A stretch of 64,000 nt of DNA from Sporosarcina ureae (GTDB lineage Bacteria > Bacillota > Bacilli > Bacillales_A > Planococcaceae). The stretch is from the NCBI RefSeq assembly GCF_002082015.1, contig NZ_CP015109.1, positions 1,805,501-1,869,500 of the forward strand, written 5' to 3'. This document shows positions 7,838-16,827 of the stretch, piece by piece. Made by a program: the position numbers and the translations under genes. Under the pieces are notes generated by a model that saw only the letters and a list, made by a program, of their open reading frames with translations, did no database searches and was not told where the DNA came from. Each line of letters begins with the position of its first letter. Position 1 is the stretch's first letter.

Positions 7838-9315
7838 GATTGCACCTCCACATGCTGATTGCGTAATTCTCGTTTTAAGATTTTACCGTATGAGCTTTTC
7901 GGTAGTTCATCCACGATAAAAATCTCTTTCGGTTTTTTGAAGCTCGCCATATGGTCTAGACATAATTGAAGTAATTCATCTTTCATGACAGGCTTAATCC
8001 CATTCGGAACGACATACGCAATGACGTTTTCGCCCCACTTCTCGTCAGGTACACCGATGACACATGTCTCTTTTACTCCCTCATGCTTATTGAGGACTTC
8101 TTCCACTTCCCTCGGATAAATATTGACGCCCCCTGAAATGATAACGTCTTTTTTGCGGTCCACGATATGCACATAGCCCGTATTACTTTTCCAACCGAGA
8201 TCACCTGTTTGTAACCAGCCATCACGTAGTGTTTCATTTGTCGCCTGCTCATTATTCCAATAACCTTTCATAACAAGAGAGCCTTTACAAACAATTTCGC
8301 CCACTTCGCCTGGTGGTAGTTCGGCTCCTTGTGTATCGACAATCTTCACATCGACAAAAAGTCCCACACGTCCACAGGATTCTAGATGATCGCCAAGTTC
8401 GCGTTTTGGCATCATCGTGATACACATCGGTGCCTCCACTTGACCAAATGTCTGCGCAAATATCGGCCCTGTCAGAGCAAGCGCTTGCTCGAGCTTACTT
8501 GCAGCAATTGAAGAACCGGCCATATTAATCGTCTTGATTGTAGACAAATTCTTTGGATCAAATTTGGGATGCTGAATCATTAAGTTAACCATAGTAGGTA
8601 CTAGGAAAATGACGCTGACTTTTTCTTGCGTTAAATTATGAACGAATTCTTCGGGCTCAAACTTATTGAATACAACTTGTGTTAATCCATACAGCCACGC
8701 TACATGCGACAGAAAGTTACTACCGTGTGTCAATGGTGCGACATGTCCTATCACATCGTCATAATCTGTCTCACAAGCAAGCGATAGTGATAAAGCACCT
8801 GAAATGATGTTGCGATGACTTAGCATCACGCCTTTCGGATTTCCCGTCGTACCGGATGTATACATAATCGCGAATATATCTTCTTCCTCAATTTCCGTTG
8901 TACATGTAGCACCCATATTTTGTTCAATCATTTGTTCATACTGCTCACCGATCATTAGCGATTGAATTGCCGTATTGATCGGTTCGATTAATTCTAATTC
9001 CCCAATGATCAACTGAACATCTGCATCGTTCAGCATATATTCATGCTCTTTCGGATGAAGTCGATAATTTAACGGTACTTTGATGATACCTGAAATTGCT
9101 GCCGCTACATCAAGCTCAATATGTTCGAGGCGGTTAGACGATAGAACGGCGAAGCGGTCGCCTTTTTGAAGTCCGACTTTCTTAAAATACGCTGTCAGCG
9201 CAAGTGCCCGTTGTATCAGTTCATGAAATGTAATGGAGCGTCTTTCATCTTTCACCGCAATTTTATTTGGATACGCTGCAGCTGATTTCATTGCTAGTTT
9301 ACCGATTGTCTCCAA
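7834..9315 (-). CDS. Acyl-CoA ligase (AMP-forming)
   Basis: Activates a carboxylic acid to its CoA thioester through an acyl-adenylate. The 493-residue protein shows the P-loop YTSGTTGNPKGVMLSH near residue 150, the adenine motif FGQVEAPM, the GWLQTGDLG and VDRKKDVIISGG hinge motifs, and the catalytic Lys in PKSSYGKILKREL near the C terminus. A TTG start follows AAAGGAGTGAGTAACG. It overlaps the thiolase by four bases. The substrate class cannot be read from sequence; context suggests the acid imported by the TRAP system. Confidence 0.88.
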   Translation of the reverse strand: METIGKLAMKSAAAYPNKIAVKDERRSITFHELIQRALALTAYFKKVGLQKGDRFAVLSSNRLEHIELDVAAAISGIIKVPLNYRLHPKEHEYMLNDADVQLIIGELELIEPINTAIQSLMIGEQYEQMIEQNMGATCTTEIEEEDIFAIMYTSGTTGNPKGVMLSHRNIISGALSLSLACETDYDDVIGHVAPLTHGSNFLSHVAWLYGLTQVVFNKFEPEEFVHNLTQEKVSVIFLVPTMVNLMIQHPKFDPKNLSTIKTINMAGSSIAASKLEQALALTGPIFAQTFGQVEAPMCITMMPKRELGDHLESCGRVGLFVDVKIVDTQGAELPPGEVGEIVCKGSLVMKGYWNNEQATNETLRDGWLQTGDLGWKSNTGYVHIVDRKKDVIISGGVNIYPREVEEVLNKHEGVKETCVIGVPDEKWGENVIAYVVPNGIKPVMKDELLQLCLDHMASFKKPKEIFIVDELPKSSYGKILKRELRNQHVEVQS

Positions 9316-9317
9316 CG

Positions 9318-9794
9318 TTACTCACTCCTTTTGGTAAAATGAAATAAGGGGATACCTGAATATTCATCTGGCTTTCTATGAACATGTGTGTTGGAAACCG
9401 GGAATATAATGAATTCCACTGTAATCGCTACAGGATTTTCTCCTCTAAGGAAGTGCCCGCCATTCATTTGTTTATCACAGTCTACATATAGACCATGGAA
9501 GTGGATATCCAACTGCCCTTGTTCATCGTGTCCGACAAATCCTGAACCTGAAAGCAATTCGACGGGAGTATTTGTAACAAGCCGCTCGGAATATTGTAGG
9601 CTTTTATCTGGGTTTTGCTGTGGTTGGACAATGGTCGCATACGCAAGAGAGCCTATACATTGAAATTGGGCCGCTTCCACATGATATTGCCTACACACTT
9701 CGAGAATCCCTTCAAATAGATCGGTATCTTTCTTCAAACGACCGATGATTCGATTTGTTTTCTCGTCGTATACCGCTTCAATTGAGTGATTCAA
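9318..9794 (-). CDS. DUF296 / PPC-domain protein
   Basis: A protein of about 158 residues with the PPC (plant and prokaryote conserved, DUF296) fold. The motif HFHGLYVDCDKQMNGGHF around residues 105-122 matches the metal-binding HxH...GGH signature of the family. Bacterial members are small trimers of uncertain function. The TTG at 9794 is preferred because GGAGGG lies seven bases upstream; the ATG at 9809 would lie on top of that site. The 5' end lies within the SDR gene, so the two are coupled. Confidence 0.75.
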   Translation of the reverse strand: MNHSIEAVYDEKTNRIIGRLKKDTDLFEGILEVCRQYHVEAAQFQCIGSLAYATIVQPQQNPDKSLQYSERLVTNTPVELLSGSGFVGHDEQGQLDIHFHGLYVDCDKQMNGGHFLRGENPVAITVEFIIFPVSNTHVHRKPDEYSGIPLFHFTKRSE

Positions 9795-10479
9795 TACAAA
9801 ACCCTCCATCCACTTTCAGTATTTGTCCTGTCGTATAGCTAGATCTAGATGAGGCAAAGTACAGAACAGCTTCTGCGATACTAGCCGCTGTGCCTGTTTG
9901 ATGGATTGTCACCTCGTCTAAATTTGCCATAGCTACGGGTGCAACTGAATTACATGTGACCCCATATTCATGAAGTTCCTTCGCGGTCTGCTTTGTCAGT
10001 TTACTCACTGCATCTTTGGAAGTGGTAAACGTTCGTTCTTTGCCGCAACTAGAAACCGAACTAATGTTGATGATACGACCATATTTCTGCTCCACCATGT
10101 ACGGTGATACTCCTTGAATAAATAGAGAAGTTGCTTGCACATTCACATCTGCTTCGAGTTCCCATTGATCAATAGATGGCGGAGTTTCATTGTGGATACT
10201 ACATATGCACATATTGTTTACTAAAATATGTAATTCCCCAAACATATCCGACGCTCTAGCGATAGCTGCGTTCACAAATTCCTTATCACGAATTTCACCC
10301 AGGCATTCTAAATAAACCCCTTTGCCTCTGAATGATTGAATGGCTTGCAACGTCCCTGCACAGCTCGTTGAATCTATCAGCACGACATTGGCTCCTTGTT
10401 GTGAAAGAAGGAGGGCCGTCTGGGCACCAATACCGTTGGCAGCCCCTGTAACGATCGCCGTCTGTCCTTTCAGTTTCAT
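9778..10479 (-). CDS. Short-chain dehydrogenase-like protein lacking the catalytic Tyr
   Basis: A 233-residue Rossmann protein of the SDR family: the NAD(P) motif TGAANGIG near residue 12, NNMCIC in place of NNAG, INISSVSS containing the catalytic Ser region, and the C-terminal GQILKVDGG typical of FabG-like members. The usual YxxxK reads F-T-T-S-K (codon TTT), so the proton-donating Tyr is absent. It may be a cofactor-binding scaffold or an altered enzyme. The ATG at 10479 follows GGAGGGGGTTGCTT. It lies between the TRAP genes and the CoA-pathway genes. Confidence 0.82.
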   Translation of the reverse strand: MKLKGQTAIVTGAANGIGAQTALLLSQQGANVVLIDSTSCAGTLQAIQSFRGKGVYLECLGEIRDKEFVNAAIARASDMFGELHILVNNMCICSIHNETPPSIDQWELEADVNVQATSLFIQGVSPYMVEQKYGRIINISSVSSCGKERTFTTSKDAVSKLTKQTAKELHEYGVTCNSVAPVAMANLDEVTIHQTGTAASIAEAVLYFASSRSSYTTGQILKVDGGFCIESLN

Positions 10480-10495
10480 AAGCAACCCCCTCCAT

Positions 10496-11818
10496 CTACT
10501 TGATATTTAGTAAGTCTGGTAAAAATGTAGAGATCTGCGGAATAAACGTAATAAGTAATAAGATAATGATGGAGGAGACAACGAAAGGCAAAACCCCTTT
10601 CGATATTTGTCCAATTGAAGTATTCGATATGCCCGCAGCTACGAATAAGTTGAGTCCCACAGGTGGAGTGAAAAGTCCAATCGCTAAGTTGACTGTCATG
10701 AAAACACCGAATACTGTCGGATCAACGTCGAACAATAGCACTATTGGCAATAAAATTGGAATGAAAATATAGTAGGCAGAAATTGCATCGATAAACATAC
10801 CGGCAACTAATAGAATGACATTGATGAGCAATAAGATAATAATTTTATTATCTGAAATACTTAACATCACGTCTGAAATCTGCGCAGCAATTTGCTCGGT
10901 TGTGATGATATATGCGTAGACACTTGCCGCACTGACGATAAACATAACGACTGCCGTCTGTATACCTGCCGCAACTAAGATATCATATAGCTTTTTCAGT
11001 GTCAGTTCACGGTAAATGAAAAACCCGATAAACAGACTATAAAATACCGCCACTACTGCTGCTTCAGTCGGTGTGAAGTATCCACCATAAATACCACCTA
11101 AAATAATGACTGGAATTAATAAGCCCCAGATTGCATTTCCGAAGGCTTTGAAACGTTCTGCACTTGTTGCTGGTTCCACTATGTACTGTTGCGATGTCAA
11201 TCCTTCACGTTTTCCCTGGCGGTGCCTAACGAACATAGCCGCTAAAATAAATCCAGCGCCTAATAGCAATCCAGGAATGACTCCTGCCATGAACATACGT
11301 CCAATGGATACCGGGATCTGATCGCCCGCCACGACAGCAAAGACGATGAACGCAATACTAGGTGGAATGATTATACCGATTGCCCCGGAACTGGCCACCA
11401 AACCAGCCGCTGTTTCCGTCTTGTAACCGCTCTTCACCATACCTGGAATTAAAATACCACCGATCGCTGCAACCGTTGCAGGACCTGACCCTGAAATTGC
11501 CGCAAAGAAAATCGCTGTCATAACAGTGACAAAAATAATGCCGCCTTTACGGTGCCCCACTAACGCCTGCGCAAAATCAATCAGTCTTTTTGAAATTCCG
11601 GCATGCTCCATAATAACTCCTGCCAAAATGAAAAATGGGATCGCAAGCAATGTAAATTTCGCTACACTTGTGTACATGATATCTGCAACCAATTCCAAAC
11701 CAAACAATCCACTACCTGTAAATAACACCACAATAGAAGAGATCGCTAAGGCCACAGCAATTGGCATTCGCAGCATGACTAAAATAAAAAACACGCTGAA
11801 TAAAATAATTGCTGTCAT
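10496..11818 (-). CDS. TRAP transporter large permease (DctM family)
   Basis: A 440-residue protein with about twelve hydrophobic segments and the TRAP large-subunit signatures GSGPATVAAIGGILIPGM and PPVGLNLFVAAG. It forms the sodium-coupled translocation channel for a carboxylate delivered by the binding protein. The start overlaps the small permease stop by four bases. It is third in a dctP-dctQ-dctM order, followed by the catabolic genes on the same strand with short gaps. Confidence 0.92.
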   Translation of the reverse strand: MTAIILFSVFFILVMLRMPIAVALAISSIVVLFTGSGLFGLELVADIMYTSVAKFTLLAIPFFILAGVIMEHAGISKRLIDFAQALVGHRKGGIIFVTVMTAIFFAAISGSGPATVAAIGGILIPGMVKSGYKTETAAGLVASSGAIGIIIPPSIAFIVFAVVAGDQIPVSIGRMFMAGVIPGLLLGAGFILAAMFVRHRQGKREGLTSQQYIVEPATSAERFKAFGNAIWGLLIPVIILGGIYGGYFTPTEAAVVAVFYSLFIGFFIYRELTLKKLYDILVAAGIQTAVVMFIVSAASVYAYIITTEQIAAQISDVMLSISDNKIIILLLINVILLVAGMFIDAISAYYIFIPILLPIVLLFDVDPTVFGVFMTVNLAIGLFTPPVGLNLFVAAGISNTSIGQISKGVLPFVVSSIIILLLITFIPQISTFLPDLLNIK

Positions 11819-12300
11819 ATCGGCTGTTCTCCCTTCCCGTTTTGCTGTCGAAACTCAACAATTGTTACTTGAATAGAGCGAACTAAACAAAACAACGCAC
11901 CGATAGGCATCGACATCGAAAACCACCATTGCGGCCAACCAAGAGAAGGTGTCTTCTGTCCCATGTCCATCTGATATTGCACCATCTTCAAACCGAAATA
12001 TAAGAGAATAAAAAACAATAACATCATCATCAATCCAACCAAAATCGTAATTACATTCTTCAGCAACAGGTTACCCTTGTCATAAATCAGCGTAAAGCCA
12101 AGGTGTGCGTATTCACGCACACCAATGGCTGTTCCAACAAATGTTAACATGACAAACAAATTGACTGTAATTTCTTCAGTGAAAGAAAATGAATAATTGG
12201 CAAATCCTCTGGATAGCACATTAACGAATGCAATGGTGGACATGATGGACAGTACAATGACGACAATCCATTCTTCTACTCTATTGAATATCTTTCCCAT
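11815..12300 (-). CDS. TRAP transporter small permease (DctQ family)
   Basis: A 161-residue protein with four membrane segments; the motifs FTEEITVNLFVMLTFVGTAIG and REYAHLGF match the DctQ family. It associates with the large permease in the membrane. The ATG follows GGAGGGTGGATGT. The binding-protein gene ends 18 bases upstream. Confidence 0.9.
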   Translation of the reverse strand: MGKIFNRVEEWIVVIVLSIMSTIAFVNVLSRGFANYSFSFTEEITVNLFVMLTFVGTAIGVREYAHLGFTLIYDKGNLLLKNVITILVGLMMMLLFFILLYFGLKMVQYQMDMGQKTPSLGWPQWWFSMSMPIGALFCLVRSIQVTIVEFRQQNGKGEQPI

Positions 12301-12318
12301 ACATCCACCCTCCAGTTC

Positions 12319-13353
12319 TTATTGGTCTTGGAACTTGTCTAATAGATCCTTGCCCCAAATATCTTCATACTTTTCATAAACCGGTTGTACCGCCTCTGTA
12401 AACTCTGCTAATTCCTCTTCTGTTGGTGCGTAGAACTGCATCCCCGCATCCTTCAATTCACCGATTTGTTTCTCTTCCTTTTCACGCGCCATTTCCACTT
12501 GATACTCTGCTGCTTCTTTACCTAGCTTCTTCACAAGCTCCTGATCTTCTGCACTCATGGAATCAAACAACTTTTTATTGATGCCCAATACGAGTGGGTC
12601 ATAGGAATAGTTCCATGTCGTTAAGTAGTCTTGTACTTCATTCAACTTAGAAGAGTGAATAACATCAATGGGGTTTTCTTGACCGTCAATCGTACCTTGC
12701 TGAAGAGATGTGAAAACTTCAGAGAATGCCATTGTTGTTGGGTCCGCACCTAGTGCACGATACAAGTCTGTATACATCGTGATGCCAGGAATACGTATTT
12801 TCAAACCTTGCATATCTGCTGGCGATTTGATTTCTTTTTTGCTGTTCGTAATCTGGCGGAAACCATTCTCTCCAAATCCGAGCAATTCTACGTTCTTTTC
12901 GTTAAGAATTTCTGCGAGCGCTTCTCCACCCGCACCATCAAACACTTTGTCTACGCCGTCTTTGTCTTTGAATAGGAATGGCGCACTCGCTACCCCGAAG
13001 CGATCATCCAAAATAGAATAGATGATTGTCGAGTGAAGACTCAAGTCGGTCTGACCTTTTGTCAGAAGCTCGACACCTTTTCCTTGGTCACCATTTGATA
13101 GTTGTTCATTCGGGAATACTTCAATATTGATCCGGCCATCCGTTTGTTCTTTTAAGTCCTGTGCTAACTTGTCTGCCGCCTGGTACCAAGTTGATGAGTC
13201 ATTCACCGTGACAGACATTTTCAGATCATATGATTTTCCTTCTGACTCGCCAGAACTATCTGTTGTTTCTTCTTTGTCTGACGAGCAAGCTGCCAACAAT
13301 AGCATGGCAGATAAACCAATTGCCCCTAATACACTTTTTTTCTTCATTTTCAT
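12319..13353 (-). CDS. TRAP transporter substrate-binding lipoprotein (DctP family)
   Basis: A 344-residue extracellular binding protein. The lipobox LLLAACSS near residue 22 indicates lipid anchoring, as usual for binding proteins in Gram-positives. The region FRQITNSKKEIKSPADMQGLKIR carries the conserved Arg that salt-bridges a carboxylate ligand, and GTIDGQENP is the second family signature. The ATG follows GGGGGGAATAAGAA. As first gene of the unit it fixes the substrate as an organic acid, but the exact acid is unknown. Confidence 0.92.
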   Translation of the reverse strand: MKMKKKSVLGAIGLSAMLLLAACSSDKEETTDSSGESEGKSYDLKMSVTVNDSSTWYQAADKLAQDLKEQTDGRINIEVFPNEQLSNGDQGKGVELLTKGQTDLSLHSTIIYSILDDRFGVASAPFLFKDKDGVDKVFDGAGGEALAEILNEKNVELLGFGENGFRQITNSKKEIKSPADMQGLKIRIPGITMYTDLYRALGADPTTMAFSEVFTSLQQGTIDGQENPIDVIHSSKLNEVQDYLTTWNYSYDPLVLGINKKLFDSMSAEDQELVKKLGKEAAEYQVEMAREKEEKQIGELKDAGMQFYAPTEEELAEFTEAVQPVYEKYEDIWGKDLLDKFQDQ

Positions 13354-13574
13354 TTCTTATTCCCCCCGTTTTCTTTCAAAAGTCATACTGATACTGAGTA
13401 TACAAATGATAATAAATTATCTATTCTTAACTTTTGATTAGTGTATATAATTCTAATAGTCTAATAATTTAATTCATATAGAATATAGTACAATAATATC
13501 TAGAGAAACTTCTCTGTTTTTTGTGTCAATGTCTAGTTTCCACTGTAAAACGTCCTTTTCACATTACATAAAGC

Positions 13575-13606
13575 AAAAAGAGGAGCAATTCATCGCTCCT
13601 CTTTTT
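13575..13606 (-). terminator. Terminator at the end of the yibE/F-like pair
   Basis: AAAGAGGAGC and GCTCCTCTTT pair around an eight-base loop, with T-tracts on both flanks, so it could serve both strands. It overlaps the last codons of the 13590 gene. Confidence 0.85.
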
Positions 13607-14378
13607 GTACTCTATTTAACTTTTCTCTAGCTCTTACTAAGTAATATGCATTAATCCAAGAAGCAATCGGTATAACTAGCGCTATGCCAAGTCCTGCGCA
13701 AAGTATCAAAATCATTTCTGAACTGAATATTTTTGAATTGACAATATCTCCAATAGAGTAGTGCAAATCCTTGAACCAAATGAGCAACGCCAAATACCCT
13801 CCAAAGAATGCGAAGAATAAGGTATTCGTATCGGTTCCTAAAATATCCCGCCCAATGCTGACACCTGACTTGAACAATTCCTTCTTACTTAAGCCAGGCG
13901 TATGCTTAAATACTTCATGCATGGTCGTAGCGATCGATATAGCGACGTCCATGATCGCCCCAATCGTACTCATGATAATGACGGAAGCACCTATTTTTAC
14001 AAAGTCTACACCAATATAGAGAGACAAACCTGCGATTGCCTCTTCTTCCTCTTCCCCAAATCCTTGAATCATGAGATTTTGGGATACTAACACAATGAAA
14101 AACAACAATAAACTGATGGTAATCATTGTTGCGATAAATGCGAGTACGGTTTTACTGTTCACTTCATTAATATAAAACAAGCTGATGCATCCAATAACGA
14201 TACAGGCGATAAATGTAATTAGAATAGGATTGGCATTTGCATCCAACATAAAAAACATCGTAAAGAAGACGACGCCAAAGTTAAAAAATAGAGAAACAAA
14301 TGATCTCGCTCCACTTTTTCCACCAACCCAGATCATCAATACGAGTAAAATAACCGCGAGCCATACAAGTACATTCAT
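13590..14378 (-). CDS. YibE/F-like membrane protein, second copy
   Basis: A 262-residue protein with about seven hydrophobic segments and the family's central motif STIGAIMDVAISIATTMHEV, also found as GSLGAIMDVAITMSSSMFAL in the gene upstream. YibE/F proteins are integral membrane proteins of unsettled transport function. The start overlaps the upstream gene by four bases (ATGA), so the pair is probably coexpressed and may form a heteromer. Confidence 0.8.
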   Translation of the reverse strand: MNVLVWLAVILLVLMIWVGGKSGARSFVSLFFNFGVVFFTMFFMLDANANPILITFIACIVIGCISLFYINEVNSKTVLAFIATMITISLLLFFIVLVSQNLMIQGFGEEEEEAIAGLSLYIGVDFVKIGASVIIMSTIGAIMDVAISIATTMHEVFKHTPGLSKKELFKSGVSIGRDILGTDTNTLFFAFFGGYLALLIWFKDLHYSIGDIVNSKIFSSEMILILCAGLGIALVIPIASWINAYYLVRAREKLNRVQKEER

Positions 14379-15496
14379 ATTCTCGCCCTCTTTCGTTCAA
14401 TGAAGAAGATCGCTGTATAAAGTCCAATGGGGATTGTCAAAACGATTCCAATTCCACCAGCTAACGCACGTGCTAATTCCAACGACAAATTCATTGAAAG
14501 CGCAAAGCCTACGGGAGAAGCATTTTTCAAATAAAGGATCAACATAGGGATGGATCCACTGATGTAAGCAAAAAATAGAATGCTTGTAATAGTCCCCATA
14601 ATGTCTTTGCCAATATCTAGGCCAGATGCTCTCAGCGCTTTAACAGATATCGTGCGATCTCTTTCATATAATGCAAACATCGAAGACGACATCGTGATGG
14701 CCACATCCATGATTGCGCCGAGCGATCCGATAAATAGCCCTGCCATAAAGATGGTATGATAAGGACGCGTCAAAAACTGCATTTCCTCGTAACGCAGCCC
14801 ATTCCCCGAAGTAATCCATATGACCAGAGACGTAATGGAAAGAGATATGACTGTTGCGACAAGCGTAGCTACAATTGCCGCATACGTTTTTTCAGTGCGG
14901 CCACTAACTAGCAGGAGCGAAATGGTTGTGAATAACAGGATACAAATTCCGCAAACTACAAGTAAACTGACCTCGTAATATTTCACATAAATATCTAAAG
15001 CGAATGAAAGTACCAAGACATTCAACACAAAACCTACTATCGCTAATAGCCCTTGCTTATGCCCGACAATTAGTAGTGTAAAGACGAATATCCACGCAAC
15101 GACTAGTACGTATTTATCACGTTTTACGTCTGTAATACTACCTGCTACTTGTTCTCCAACTTTGGAATCAATAGAAACAAATACTTCATTTCCTATATGG
15201 TACTGCTGATCGTACGCACCGGAAGAGGAATACTCATTGACCAACTGGACATCTCGACCTTTTTCTTCTCCATTCATAATCCTAGCTACGATCTGCTGGA
15301 CAAATAGCGTATCTTCATTGCCATGCATATCGGTTACGCTAGTTTCTTCCTTTATTGTTGTATCGATCACCTTAGCGATCGGTCGGTCATAAAATGAATG
15401 ATTTTGATGGACAAAGGCAATGGAACCGAGACAGCATATTGCTACGATCAAAAACAAGATCCACTGCCATGTTGTAATGTTTCTGATTCTGTTCAA
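14375..15496 (-). CDS. YibE/F-like membrane protein, first copy
   Basis: A protein of about 373 residues. It has an N-terminal membrane segment, an extracytoplasmic domain (about residues 30-115) and about seven further helices containing GSLGAIMDVAITMSSSM and SGLDIGKDIMGT. The TTG at 15496 is preferred because AGGAGG lies six to seven bases upstream; an in-frame ATG at 15529 precedes that site. It is the longer partner of the gene at 13590. Function is unknown beyond the family. Confidence 0.8.
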   Translation of the reverse strand: MNRIRNITTWQWILFLIVAICCLGSIAFVHQNHSFYDRPIAKVIDTTIKEETSVTDMHGNEDTLFVQQIVARIMNGEEKGRDVQLVNEYSSSGAYDQQYHIGNEVFVSIDSKVGEQVAGSITDVKRDKYVLVVAWIFVFTLLIVGHKQGLLAIVGFVLNVLVLSFALDIYVKYYEVSLLVVCGICILLFTTISLLLVSGRTEKTYAAIVATLVATVISLSITSLVIWITSGNGLRYEEMQFLTRPYHTIFMAGLFIGSLGAIMDVAITMSSSMFALYERDRTISVKALRASGLDIGKDIMGTITSILFFAYISGSIPMLILYLKNASPVGFALSMNLSLELARALAGGIGIVLTIPIGLYTAIFFIERKRARI

Positions 15497-15591
15497 AACA
15501 ATCCTCCTGACACCCTTGGGATGAGACACAGATTAATCCTACCATGAATAAGACATAAAACTGAAAAAAATAACCTGTTGCCCAATCCAAT

Positions 15592-15626
15592 AAGAAAAGC
15601 TTCGCTTCCACTATCGGAAGCGAAGC
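15592..15626 (-). terminator. Terminator after the CdaR/PucR-type regulator
   Basis: Arms GCTTCGCTTCC and GGAAGCGAAGC pair perfectly around a six-base loop. On the minus strand they are followed by TTTTCTT. Confidence 0.88.
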
Positions 15627-15636
15627 AATTTATCAC

Positions 15637-16761
15637 TTATTCCTTACTAAACGACTGCTCTTGCATTAAACGCAAAGCCAAGTATAGTAGAAAGACATCA
15701 TGCGTACTGGACACAGATAATCCTGTTAACTGCTCAACCTTTTGCAGACGGTAAGACCATGTATTTTTATGGATATGCAGACGCTGCGCGGTATTTTGCA
15801 TTGACTGGTCTTCTTCGAACCATACCGTCAAATTATCCAGCAAGTCTTGATGATCCTTCAGTGGTGCAACTGTGCGCTTTAAAAATTCCTGCTTTACTAC
15901 ATCGGGAATACTCTGCAACACAATTTCCAGACGCAGTTCATGCTCAAAGACAATATCGCCCGATTCCTTTGTAGCATGAACAGCTCGTTCTGCTTGCGCA
16001 AATGATTTAGCTAAGTCGAAATAATGTGTGGATGCTCCTATACCTGCGACCACTCGTACTTTCTTGCGCCGTTTTATATGAAGCAATAAGAACTCTAACT
16101 CGTTTTTTACTGTTTGCTGATTCATTTCAGGTAATAATAATAAAATTTTATTTTGTGCCCAGCGGATCATCTTCATAGAAGGATGGATGTTTTGAATCGA
16201 CGCAAATATCTCTATCTCTTCGACTGTAAACTGTTCCAATAAATCCAGCACTTCTAGTACCACCACTTGACGATAGAGTGTAACGTCGATTCCGAGCAGA
16301 ATCCCCCGTTCCATAAACCGTTCATCTTTCTTCGTCCCTGTCAGCCAGTCAAAGACGAAAAACTCCACATCACGCACTTTTTCATCCTTCTGCTTTCGTT
16401 TCATGGAATCTTGAATAAACAGTTCTGCTACGCGTAAAATCAGCTGTGCCTGCGGGTGAATATCGTCTGGATCACCCGTTACGCCTAGTACGGCAATTGG
16501 TTCGTCTGCAATGATAATCGGCAAGACGATTCCCCTACGGACCCCATGTAGACGCCCTACTTCGTCATCCCCCATGCGAAGCACCATTTTCTGACGCATG
16601 CTTAGCAGTGCTCCTTCATGGAACTGGTTGATTCGGGCTGGTTCTGTGCTCGCTTGAATAAAGCCTCTTCGATCCGTTAAAATCACTTGCTGTCGTATCA
16701 GATTCGATAATTCCGTTACCATTTCATGTCCTAATGTATCAAATTGAAACACTTGTCTCAC
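15637..16761 (-). CDS. CdaR/PucR-family transcriptional regulator
   Basis: A 374-residue regulator. The N-terminal sugar-diacid recognition domain (about residues 5-135) includes GIVLPIIIADEPIAVLGVTGDPDD. A degenerate GGDEF-like middle follows, and the C-terminal PucR-type helix-turn-helix reads NTAQRLHIHKNTWSYRLQKV (about residues 325-345). Homologues activate glycerate, galactarate or purine catabolic genes in response to small acids. No such pathway is adjacent; the yibE/F-like pair and the TRAP unit downstream are possible targets by position only. Confidence 0.85.
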   Translation of the reverse strand: MRQVFQFDTLGHEMVTELSNLIRQQVILTDRRGFIQASTEPARINQFHEGALLSMRQKMVLRMGDDEVGRLHGVRRGIVLPIIIADEPIAVLGVTGDPDDIHPQAQLILRVAELFIQDSMKRKQKDEKVRDVEFFVFDWLTGTKKDERFMERGILLGIDVTLYRQVVVLEVLDLLEQFTVEEIEIFASIQNIHPSMKMIRWAQNKILLLLPEMNQQTVKNELEFLLLHIKRRKKVRVVAGIGASTHYFDLAKSFAQAERAVHATKESGDIVFEHELRLEIVLQSIPDVVKQEFLKRTVAPLKDHQDLLDNLTVWFEEDQSMQNTAQRLHIHKNTWSYRLQKVEQLTGLSVSSTHDVFLLYLALRLMQEQSFSKE

Positions 16762-16827
16762 CTCGAATGGAAACTGCTACTCATACTAAGTTTACGTTAC
16801 TTTAGTTTCCACTACAATAGAGAGGTT

